Of a stretch of DNA of 14,187 bases, positions 1-6,542 are shown piece after piece (position 1 is the stretch's first letter; every line of letters starts with the position of its first letter). Origin of the DNA: an uncultured Flavobacterium sp. (lineage in GTDB: Bacteria; Bacteroidota; Bacteroidia; Flavobacteriales; Flavobacteriaceae). Position numbers and translations under genes: made by a program. The notes beneath the pieces were generated by a model, which saw only the letters and a program-made list of their open reading frames with translations, was not told the DNA's origin and searched no databases. The DNA lies in NCBI GenBank assembly GCA_946480635.1, contig CAMLKV010000012.1, positions 1 through 14,187 on the forward strand. Reading direction: 5' to 3'.

Positions 1-1
1 G

Positions 2-55
2 AAAAAGAATTTAACAGTTGGTGTTGGTCCAAATGGTTTTTACTTCAACAACTAA
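2..55 (+). CDS. C-terminal end of an unrecognised protein (5' truncated by window)
   Basis: Reading frame 2 is open from the window edge to a TAA at 53-55 and gives a tail reading KNLTVGVGPNGFYFNN. A glycine- and aromatic-rich ending like this could be the last strand of a surface or barrel protein, but too little is present to name it. The frame is preferred over frame 1 (stop at 58-60, Trp-rich and less protein-like). A strong hairpin follows within 16 bases, as expected for the end of a transcript. Confidence 0.45.
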   Translation, partial: KKNLTVGVGPNGFYFNN

Positions 56-70
56 TTTGATAATTTTATT

Positions 71-111
71 AAAGCAAAACGTCTCTTTCATTGAAAGAGA
101 CGTTTTGCTTT
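71..111. terminator. Two-way hairpin terminator
   Basis: This is a perfect inverted repeat with 20-base arms around one central base (practical loop of three to five bases). The arms begin AAAGCAAAACGTC and end GACGTTTTGCTTT. It lies between the end of the plus-strand gene (stop at 55) and the end of the minus-strand S41 peptidase (150), so it can end transcripts from both sides. The T-rich stretch lies inside the stem, as in many flavobacterial terminators. Confidence 0.8.
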
Positions 112-149
112 ACAAACAGAGCTTTAAAAAAATGTTTAATTTTAAAGAT

Positions 150-1556
150 TTAATTAATGTACATCTCTTTACTTAAATCTCGTTCTTTAATTTCTTGTAC
201 CTCATTAAATACTTTAAAAGTTTTAGGGGTAACATGTTTTCCACCATTAGCTATAAGATCAAGTACTTTAGCGAGATAAGGTTCACTTGCATTACCAAGG
301 ATTCCTAAATTACCTATGTCTTCTGCTAATGTGTTTTGTGAAGTTGGACTAATACCTTGTGCATAATCTCCAAAGCCGTTTTTGTCTACAATTTTTAATA
401 CAATAGGTTGCATTGCATATTTATGATTTGGATTTATATTCTGCTTTGTAAAATCATCAGAATCATATAAAGTTATTGAACCTACATTTTTTCCAGTAGT
501 TGTTGTGCCAATTTGTACAACATCGATATAAGGTTTTAATGAATTAATTACTAATTCGCTTGCAGAAGCAGTACTTTTAGTTGTTAAAATATATACTTTA
601 GAAAGATTCAAACTGTTTAGTGCAGTTCCAGAGCCTGTAGAACTCGTAAATAAATTATTTAAACTGTTAGGGTCGAGTCTCGACATGAGTTTAGGATTCC
701 ATTGTTGTTTTGCAAAAATTTGTCCATTAAATTGTCCAGTTATCATACTGGCTAATCTCGTTGCAGTTGCTATTGAACCCCCTGAATTGTATCTTAAATC
801 AAGAACTAAATGTGTAATTCCTTCAGATTTTAAATAGCCAAAAGCATCATTGAGTTGATTTTCATAAGCGCTATAAAATCCGTTATACATTAGATAACCA
901 ACTTTTCGCGAGCCTAGAACATGTGTATTTTTTATTAAAACTGGATTTTCTGTATAAGGACCTTTTACTAAAGTAACCGATTGCCCATTAGGCGTTATTG
1001 CACCATTATTATAGTCGGCTAAATTTAATGTGTATGATGTATTTGCTAATAAACTTCTGTAATTGCTAATAGTTAAAGGAGTTCCGTTTATAGCATAAAA
1101 GATTGTTCCTCGTTGAATATTTTTTGTTGAAGCATCAGAATTAGGCATTATATATTTTACCCATCCAAAGATATCAGTTGTACTGCCAGATTTGTAATTT
1201 AAACCATATTCTAAGCCATTGCTGTCACTAGAGCCACTTAGCGCTTGTTCAAGTTTTGTGTAATCACTATAAAGAACACTGTATTTGTCTATTGTACTTC
1301 TTTGATATATTAAACTTTCGAATAATGATTCTGGTGATGAAAAATTACTTAAATAATTATCTAAGTCTTTTTGGTAATAAAACTTTTCATCATTTAAATC
1401 AGGAACATTAGGCTGATATAAATAGTAACCATTTAGTCCTTTCCATATAAAGTTTTGTATTGGATAGCTTGAAGGATTATCATCGTAGTCTTCACAAGAT
1501 GCAATAAATAAGCCAAATACCATTAGGAATAATATTGATTTAGTGAAAGCTTTCAT
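150..1556 (-). CDS. S41 family (C-terminal processing) peptidase lipoprotein
   Basis: This is a serine/lysine protease of the CtpA/Prc (S41) family, 468 aa, probably anchored as a lipoprotein in the cell envelope. Seen: a hydrophobic signal at residues 6-20 with a lipobox ending at Cys21 (FIASC). A PDZ-like stretch around 145-200 includes GTIFYAING. The S41 core motif LDLRYNSGGS is at 251-261. The catalytic pair fits Ser331 (in TASASE) and Lys356 (in TTTGKN), 25 residues apart as in Prc and D1 protease. The C-terminal 60 residues are outside the catalytic core. The start is the ATG directly before the signal peptide. It is transcribed away from the sigma-factor gene across a 108-bp gap, which suggests a shared envelope-related role (inference). 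Substrate unknown. I found no convincing promoter in the gap. Confidence 0.9.
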   Translation of the reverse strand: MKAFTKSILFLMVFGLFIASCEDYDDNPSSYPIQNFIWKGLNGYYLYQPNVPDLNDEKFYYQKDLDNYLSNFSSPESLFESLIYQRSTIDKYSVLYSDYTKLEQALSGSSDSNGLEYGLNYKSGSTTDIFGWVKYIMPNSDASTKNIQRGTIFYAINGTPLTISNYRSLLANTSYTLNLADYNNGAITPNGQSVTLVKGPYTENPVLIKNTHVLGSRKVGYLMYNGFYSAYENQLNDAFGYLKSEGITHLVLDLRYNSGGSIATATRLASMITGQFNGQIFAKQQWNPKLMSRLDPNSLNNLFTSSTGSGTALNSLNLSKVYILTTKSTASASELVINSLKPYIDVVQIGTTTTGKNVGSITLYDSDDFTKQNINPNHKYAMQPIVLKIVDKNGFGDYAQGISPTSQNTLAEDIGNLGILGNASEPYLAKVLDLIANGGKHVTPKTFKVFNEVQEIKERDLSKEMYIN

Positions 1557-1664
1557 TTTTTATTGGATTTTAATTTCTGTAAATTTAGTGAGTTAAAAAT
1601 TATTTTAAAGTTAATGTAACAAACTAATTGTTGAATCGTCTAGATAATATAACAAGCCAATTAA

Positions 1665-2161
1665 ATGAATCAATCTGAGTTTTTAAGTACGATAAAACCT
1701 TTTAAGGACAAGCTGTTCAGATTGGCTAAGAGGTTGCTTGTTAGTAATGAGGAAGCTGAAGATGCAACGCAAGATGTTCTTATAAAAATGATGCCCTTAA
1801 AGAATACGGTAGTATTGAGGCTTATGCTATGACAATTACAAAAAATCATTGTTTAGATGTTTTAAAATCTAAACGTGTGACTAACTTGAAAATTGTACAT
1901 AACAATTATACTGAGCAAGGAGCTGAATTACATAAGAAAATAGAAGATCAGGATTCTTTGAATTGGGTTGAAAAATGGATTAATGATTTGCCAGAACAGC
2001 AAAAGTTAATCATACAAATGAGAGACATTGAAGAGTATGAGTTTGAAAAAATAGCCCAGGTTTTAGAAATGAATGAAACAGCTGTTCGAGTAGCTTTATC
2101 GAGAGCACGAAAAGCAATACGTGAAAAAATGATTAATACCCATAATTATGGATTACAATAA
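1665..2161 (+). pseudogene. ECF-type RNA polymerase sigma factor, frameshifted
   Basis: This is a sigma-70 family factor broken by one frame change. From ATG 1665 the first frame reads MNQSEFLSTIKPFKDKLFRL through EEAEDATQDVLIKM (a typical region 2 start) up to about 1790, then runs to a TGA at 1830-1832 in meaningless sequence. The true continuation (NDALKEYGSIEAYAMTITKN, then region 4 with LPEQQKLIIQMRD and a helix-turn-helix ending in VALSRARKAIREKM) is in another frame from about 1787 to the TAA at 2159-2161. Restoring 13 bases would give 169 aa, a normal length. As it stands, only a region 4 fragment could be made from internal ATG 1829, which lacks the core-binding part and is unlikely to work as a sigma factor. 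The gene overlaps the anti-sigma gene by 14 bases. Confidence 0.85.
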
Positions 2162-2601
2162 AATAGAAATATTAATAGAAAAATACTTTCAGGGAGAAAC
2201 CTCTCTTGCCGAAGAAAGGGAGTTGCGCAGCTACTTTTCTTCTCCAAATGTGGCGCCACATTTAGAGCAATATAAGGCAATGTTTGGTTACTTCTCGCAA
2301 GCTAAATTAGACGAATATTCTAAAGAATTTCCGCAACAAAAAAACATCAAAATCAATGTGGATTTCAATAGCAGCTTCAACAGTAATTTTGCTTGGAATG
2401 TTTGCCCTTTATATGAGTAGTATCCAACCAAAAGAGATTAAAAATGAACTAGGGAGTTATGATAACCCACAAGAAGCATTTGAACAAACTCAAAAGGCGT
2501 TGGCACTATTGTCACAAAATGTAAACATTGGCATAGAAAGTGTTAAGTATGTACAAGAGTACGAGAATGCAAAAAACAGAGTATTTAAAAACAATAATTA
2601 A
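2148..2601 (+). pseudogene. Membrane anti-sigma factor, frameshifted in an A7 run
   Basis: This is the probable anti-sigma partner of the preceding gene, with translationally coupled ATG 2148 inside its 3' end. The N-terminal part (about 65 residues, MDYNKIEILIEKYFQGETSL onwards) resembles flavobacterial cytoplasmic sigma-binding domains. It ends early at 2418-2420. The membrane segment ISIAASTVILLGMFALYM and the C-terminal part (ending NRVFKNNN at 2601) are in the +1 frame. The switch falls at a run of seven A at 2338-2344. Removing one A gives FPQQKTSKSMWISIAAST, a smooth join and a 150-aa protein. As written, the product would be a soluble 90-aa fragment. An internal ATG at 2356 could make a separate 81-aa membrane piece. 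Family assignment rests on position, size and the single membrane helix. Confidence 0.75.
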
Positions 2602-2612
2602 AATTATCAATC

Positions 2613-3185
2613 ATGAAATCAAAGATTCACGAATACCGAAAAATTAAAGCAATATCTATGAGTAAAAAAATAGTTATAATAGTAACATTTATTTTACTAC
2701 CATTTTTTAGTCAGGCTCAAACCTTATTTGATAAATATGATGGTCAGGAAGGAGTTACATCTATTGTGGTGAACAAAAAAATGTTCGATTTAATGAGTAA
2801 AGTAAAAATGGAAGCTTCAGATAAAGAAGCACAAAAGTATCTAGCTTTGATCAAAAAATTAGATAACTTAAAGGTGTTTATGACATCAAGTAACAAAACA
2901 ACTGCAGATATGCGAGGAAACGTTGATAAATATTTAAAATCAAGTAATCTTGAAGAGTTAATGCGTGTTAATGATGGTGGTAAAAATGTGAAGATATTTG
3001 TGAAATCTGGCGGTTCAGATACACAAGTAAAAGAGTTGTTAATGTTTATTGAAGGAGCAAACGTTAAAGGAAATGAAACGGTTTTAATGTCGTTAACAGG
3101 TAACTTCGACATCAATGAACTTTCGACTTTAACTAACAGAATGAATATTCCTGGAGGTGACGAATTGAAAAAAGCTGGAAAATAA
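2613..3185 (+). CDS. DUF4252 domain-containing exported protein
   Basis: This is a 190-aa protein of the DUF4252 family, whose molecular function is unknown. A signal peptide is visible at residues 16-36 (MSKKIVIIVTF...FFSQAQ), followed by the family-like start TLFDKYDGQEGVTSIVVNKK and a hydrophilic body with KIFVKSGG and MSLTGNFDINELS near the end. No lipobox cysteine is present, so it should be periplasmic or secreted. The upstream ATG at 2613 gives a long charged leader before the signal. The ATG at 2658 would give a more ordinary signal peptide and may be the true start. It is third in the sigma/anti-sigma operon, 11 bases after the anti-sigma stop, and 7 bases before a second DUF4252 gene. 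It is therefore likely a target or partner of that regulatory pair (inference). Confidence 0.8.
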   Translation: MKSKIHEYRKIKAISMSKKIVIIVTFILLPFFSQAQTLFDKYDGQEGVTSIVVNKKMFDLMSKVKMEASDKEAQKYLALIKKLDNLKVFMTSSNKTTADMRGNVDKYLKSSNLEELMRVNDGGKNVKIFVKSGGSDTQVKELLMFIEGANVKGNETVLMSLTGNFDINELSTLTNRMNIPGGDELKKAGK

Positions 3186-3192
3186 AAAGCTT

Positions 3193-3729
3193 ATGAAAAA
3201 TATTTTAAAATATGTTTCGTTAGGTTTAGTTTTGCTTTTTATGAGCTGTAAAAATGAGCCTACATTACAAAAGTATTTTGTTGAAAATAGTGAGAATAAA
3301 GATTTTACAGTTCTTGATGTAACGCCTAATATTTTAAACTTAGAAAAAACCAAGCTATCTTCAAATGAAAAAGATGTTTTGGAATCGTTTGAAAAAGTAA
3401 ATATTTTAACTTTTAAAGCTGATGATAAGAACAAAATTCAATTTGAAGCTGAAAAGAAAAAGATTTCATCAATATTAAAAGATGAAAAATACGAGTCTTT
3501 GATAAAGGTAAGTATGGGTAAAGATGGGGCCGAGTTTAAATGCGTTGGTAAAGATGAACATATTGATGAGTTTATCTTATATGGTAATAGAGCTGAAAAT
3601 GGATTAGCTGTAATCAGAATTACTGGTAATGATATGAATCCTACAACGGTGATGGAAATGCTTAAGCTAATGCAAAAATCAAAAATAGATGTCGAGCAGT
3701 TAAAACCTTTGCAGGAATTGTTCAAATAA
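3193..3729 (+). CDS. DUF4252 domain-containing lipoprotein
   Basis: This is a 178-aa DUF4252-type lipoprotein. A signal segment at residues 5-18 ends in a lipobox FMSC with Cys19, so the protein should be anchored in an envelope membrane. The mature part is Lys/Glu-rich with short strands such as SLIKVSMGKDGAEFKCVG and LAVIRITGND, comparable to the preceding gene. It looks like a diverged, lipidated paralogue of that gene. It is the last gene of the operon: a strong hairpin begins at its stop codon. Function unknown. The pairing of one soluble exported and one lipidated DUF4252 protein behind a sigma/anti-sigma pair is the main clue to its role. Confidence 0.8.
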   Translation: MKNILKYVSLGLVLLFMSCKNEPTLQKYFVENSENKDFTVLDVTPNILNLEKTKLSSNEKDVLESFEKVNILTFKADDKNKIQFEAEKKKISSILKDEKYESLIKVSMGKDGAEFKCVGKDEHIDEFILYGNRAENGLAVIRITGNDMNPTTVMEMLKLMQKSKIDVEQLKPLQELFK

Positions 3730-3758
3730 AAAAGCGACCCTTTTGGTCGCTTTTTTTT
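3728..3758. terminator. Convergent terminator shared by the DUF4252 operon and crtZ
   Basis: An A run is followed by a GCGACC/GGTCGC stem (3734-3739 with 3745-3750), a loop CTTTT and a T8 run at 3751-3758. On the minus strand it has the mirror form with an A-to-T tail, so it serves both converging transcripts. The crtZ stop codon (3757-3759) lies within the tail and the DUF4252 stop overlaps the other arm, so the intergenic space is almost wholly terminator. Confidence 0.9.
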
Positions 3759-4184
3759 ATTTAGCTTCTTTGTAATATTTCAAAGGGAAAAGGAGCATAC
3801 CAAAACATTCACCTTCTTGTTTCCCAATATGTTTGTGATGCATTTTGTGAGCTCTCCTCACAGCACGAGCATAGCGTGTGTTAGCATTTTTAAAAAGTTT
3901 GAATCTTTGGTGGATAAAAATATCATGAACTACAAAATAAGCTATTCCGTATGCAAAAATACCTAGGCCTATGGCAAGGCCTATAAAAAGAAAAATACCA
4001 TGCTAACTATGGCATAAAAAACAAAGAAAGCATCATTTCTTTCAAACCAAGAATCATGATCTTTTTTGTGATGATCAGCGTGTAAATACCACAAAAAACC
4101 ATGCATAATGTATTTGTGACTAAACCAAGCCATAAACTCCATGAAGCAAAAAGTCAATATGAATACTATAATGTGAATTGTCAT
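3757..4184 (-). pseudogene. crtZ: Beta-carotene hydroxylase, frameshifted
   Basis: This is a CrtZ-type membrane di-iron hydroxylase (beta-carotene to zeaxanthin), split by one missing base. The first frame gives 67 residues ending MVFFFL and TAG (3981-3983). The rest, IGLAIGLGIFAYGIAYFVVH to KYYKEAK and TAA at 3757-3759, continues in the -1 frame from about 3984. Joined, it is 142 aa with the full histidine set: H23-x4-H28, H35-xx-H38H39, H87-D-x3-H92 and H113-xx-H116H117. Apart from the frame break nothing looks degraded. The break is in a T5 run; six T would restore MVFFFFIGLAIG. It is last in the crtI-crtB-crtZ operon, one base after the crtB stop. It may be a true recent mutation, a sequencing error, or bypassed by frameshifting (see findings). 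Confidence 0.88.
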
Positions 4185-4185
4185 T

Positions 4186-5025
4186 TTATAAAAGATTTAA
4201 ACGGTATTTTACATAGCAGTTTGCAACTAAACCTAGTTTTTGATAGTCAGGAACTCGTATTCGAGTGTTCTTTATTTCGGCTGAAGGTGTTCTTTTTAGT
4301 TTAATTAATAGTTTTTTATAATAAATGTAAGCAGTATATACACCAAATTTAGCTTCCAGAGGTAAGTTTTTTATACCTTCAAATCCTTCAGAAAAATCAT
4401 TTTCTATGTCTAAAATAATTGCTTTTTTTGAATCTTCGTTTAGATTGGTCAAATCTGTATTTGGGAAATATGTTCTGTCTAAATCTTCAAAATCAGCTTT
4501 TAAATCTCTTAAAAAGTTTACCTTTTGGAAGGCGGAACCTAGTTTCATTGCCGAATTTTTCAATTTTTCATAAAGTTCATTATTGCCTTTTACAAATACT
4601 TTTAAGCACATTAGTCCAACCACATCAGCACTTCCATAAATGTAATCTTCATATTCTTCGTTAGATTCATAAGTTTTCTTTGTTAAGTCTAATCGCATAC
4701 TTTTCATAAAGGCTTCAATCATCTCATATGGAATTTCATATTTATGCACTGTATGTTGAAATGCGTTTAAGATAGGATTTAAGCTTATCTTCTCTTTTAG
4801 AGATACTTTTAATTCAGTTTCAAGCATATCAAAAAGTACTTCTTTATCATAATCATGAAAAGAATCTACAATTTCATCTGCAAGTCTTACAAAACCGTAA
4901 ATGTTATAAATATCTTGACGAATGCTTGGAGCCAACATTTTTACAGCAGTTGAAAATGAAGTACTGTATGTTTTAGTGACATTTTTACTACAGTCGTTTG
5001 AAACTTTGTCGAATAATGCTTTCAT
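4186..5025 (-). CDS. crtB: Phytoene synthase
   Basis: CrtB joins two geranylgeranyl diphosphates head to head to give phytoene, the first committed carotenoid step. This 279-aa protein carries both Asp-rich metal/diphosphate motifs of the squalene/phytoene synthase family: D50-EIV-D54 and D174-LKA-D178, the latter inside the signature AFQKVNFLRDLKADFEDLDR. YSTSF at 20-24 and RTYFP at 184-188 are also typical. The length is usual for bacterial CrtB. It lies between crtI (2 bases between stop and start) and crtZ (1 base), so the three genes are surely co-transcribed and probably translationally coupled. Confidence 0.95.
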   Translation of the reverse strand: MKALFDKVSNDCSKNVTKTYSTSFSTAVKMLAPSIRQDIYNIYGFVRLADEIVDSFHDYDKEVLFDMLETELKVSLKEKISLNPILNAFQHTVHKYEIPYEMIEAFMKSMRLDLTKKTYESNEEYEDYIYGSADVVGLMCLKVFVKGNNELYEKLKNSAMKLGSAFQKVNFLRDLKADFEDLDRTYFPNTDLTNLNEDSKKAIILDIENDFSEGFEGIKNLPLEAKFGVYTAYIYYKKLLIKLKRTPSAEIKNTRIRVPDYQKLGLVANCYVKYRLNLL

Positions 5026-5027
5026 GG

Positions 5028-6488
5028 TTACGAATATTTTTCAATTAGTTGTGCAGCTAGTTTTCCTGAAATTAATGATGGAGGAACTCCTGGTCCAGGA
5101 ACGGTTAATTGTCCAGTAAAATATAAATCTTTAACTTTTTTACTGCGTATTTTTGGCCTTAAAAAAGCTGTTTGTAAAAGCGTATTTGCCATGCCATAGG
5201 CATTACCCTTGTAAGAGTTGTATTCTTTTATAAAATCGTTTACACAAAAGGACTCTTTGAATATAATACTCGATTTTATTTCTTGTTGTGTTAGTTTTTC
5301 AAGACGTGTAATAATTTTATCGAAGTATTTTTCCCTTAATTCTACTGTATCAATTAATCCTGGAGCGAGCGGAATTAAAAAAATTCCAGCTTCTTTTCCT
5401 TCAGGAGCAGATGTTATATCGGTTTTTGATGGAAAACTTGCGTAGAATAACGGGTCTTCAGGCCATTTAGGATCATCATATATATCTTGAGCATGTATGT
5501 CGAAATCAACATCAAAAAATAATGAATGATGCTCTACATTTTTTATTTTTTTATCAAATCCAACATAAAATAATAAAGAAGAAGGAGCAAATGTCTTTTT
5601 GTTCCAATAGTTTTCTGAGTATACTCGATGTTTTTTGTCTAATAAGGATTCAGAATGATGGTAATCAGCTCCAGATAAGATAACATCAGTATTTATAAAG
5701 TTTCCGTTAACAATTAAAGCACTTGCTCTACCATTTTCGGTTTCTATTTTTTCAACATTAGCTTTAGTAATTATTTTAACTCCGAGCTCTTTAGCTAATG
5801 ATTCCATAGCTTGAACAACACTGTACATTCCATTGTTTGGATAAAATGTGCCAAGACCAAAATCGGCATAATTCATAAAGCTATAAAACGAAGGCGTTTT
5901 AGAAGGTTTTGCACCAAGAAATAGAACTGGAAATTCAAGAATTTGAATTAGTCTTTTATTTTTGAATTTTTTTCTAACATCTGAAGAAATTGAACCAAAA
6001 AACTGATTTAATTTTTTTATGGTTTCAAAACTAATCAATTCAAGAGGTGATTCACCAGGTCGATATACCAAATCTTTTATGGCAATATTGTAATTATTCT
6101 TAGCTTCTTTGATAAAATATTCAAGCTCTTTACCACTACCAGATTCTATTTTTTCAAAAGTTTGCTTTATATCTTCAAAATTGTCGGAAATAGTTACGTA
6201 GTCATTTATTCCAAAATAAACCTGATATGCTGGTGATAACTTTATTAGATTGTAGTAATCTGAAGTTTTTTTATCGAAATCGTTGAAGAATTGTTCAAAG
6301 ACATCTGGCATCCAATACCATGTTGGACCAATATCAAATGTGAAACCTTCCTTTTTTAATTGTCTTGCTCTGCCGCCAATGGTTTCATTTTTTTCATATA
6401 TTGTTACGGTATGGCCAGCTTTTGCTAGGTAACAAGCACTTGCAAGTGACGAAAATCCGGAACCTATTATAGCGATATTCTTTTTCAT
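5028..6488 (-). CDS. crtI: Phytoene desaturase (to lycopene)
   Basis: CrtI is an FAD-dependent desaturase that converts phytoene to lycopene. This 486-aa protein begins with a dinucleotide-binding fold (IAIIGSGFSSLASACYLAKA, G9-x-G11, acidic E32) and the flavin motif GGRARQ at 38-43 with FDIGPTWY at 51-58. It ends with the family signature around 455-475 (LYFTGQLTVPGPGVPPSLIS). The length is normal. It is the first gene of the crtI-crtB-crtZ operon and starts 54 bases after the merR stop. That gap contains a -7 element and two copies of a palindromic motif, so the operon probably has its own regulated promoter. Confidence 0.95.
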   Translation of the reverse strand: MKKNIAIIGSGFSSLASACYLAKAGHTVTIYEKNETIGGRARQLKKEGFTFDIGPTWYWMPDVFEQFFNDFDKKTSDYYNLIKLSPAYQVYFGINDYVTISDNFEDIKQTFEKIESGSGKELEYFIKEAKNNYNIAIKDLVYRPGESPLELISFETIKKLNQFFGSISSDVRKKFKNKRLIQILEFPVLFLGAKPSKTPSFYSFMNYADFGLGTFYPNNGMYSVVQAMESLAKELGVKIITKANVEKIETENGRASALIVNGNFINTDVILSGADYHHSESLLDKKHRVYSENYWNKKTFAPSSLLFYVGFDKKIKNVEHHSLFFDVDFDIHAQDIYDDPKWPEDPLFYASFPSKTDITSAPEGKEAGIFLIPLAPGLIDTVELREKYFDKIITRLEKLTQQEIKSSIIFKESFCVNDFIKEYNSYKGNAYGMANTLLQTAFLRPKIRSKKVKDLYFTGQLTVPGPGVPPSLISGKLAAQLIEKYS

Positions 6489-6490
6489 TT

Positions 6491-6503
6491 TTTGTTTAAC
6501 AAA
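6491..6503. promoter_or_regulatory. Candidate operator 1 (CarH-type regulator) upstream of crtI
   Basis: This is the perfect palindrome TTTGTTTAACAAA, with six-base arms around one central base, 2 bases before the crtI start codon. The same 13-mer (central base A instead of T) recurs at 7455-7467 beside the regulator gene. Assignment to the MerR-type regulator is an inference from this shared occurrence. Confidence 0.55.
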
Positions 6504-6514
6504 ATTTCAATAAA

Positions 6515-6528
6515 GTTAAACAAAATTA
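6515..6528 (-). promoter_or_regulatory. crtI promoter -7 element with overlapping operator half
   Basis: On the minus strand TAATTTTG (6521-6528) matches the Bacteroidetes -7 consensus TAnnTTTG, 32 bases before the crtI ATG. It runs straight into GTTTAAC (6515-6521), a second copy of the palindrome core with one good arm. Its centre is 21 bp, two helical turns, from the perfect palindrome at 6491-6503. A third looser copy, GTTTGAAC, is at 6530-6537. I see no good -33 TTG at the usual distance, which could mean weak or activator-dependent transcription. Confidence 0.5.
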
Positions 6529-6542
6529 TGTTTGAACAATTC

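Noticed and set aside
2338..2345. Canonical -1 slippery heptamer A-AAA-AAC in frame in the anti-sigma gene
   Set aside because: A -1 slip here leads to a stop after about eight codons. The useful frame is +1, so programmed -1 frameshifting cannot rescue the gene.
2744..3434. Minus-strand open frames opposite the DUF4252 genes
   Set aside because: They mirror well-formed exported proteins on the plus strand and show no domain, start context or promoter.
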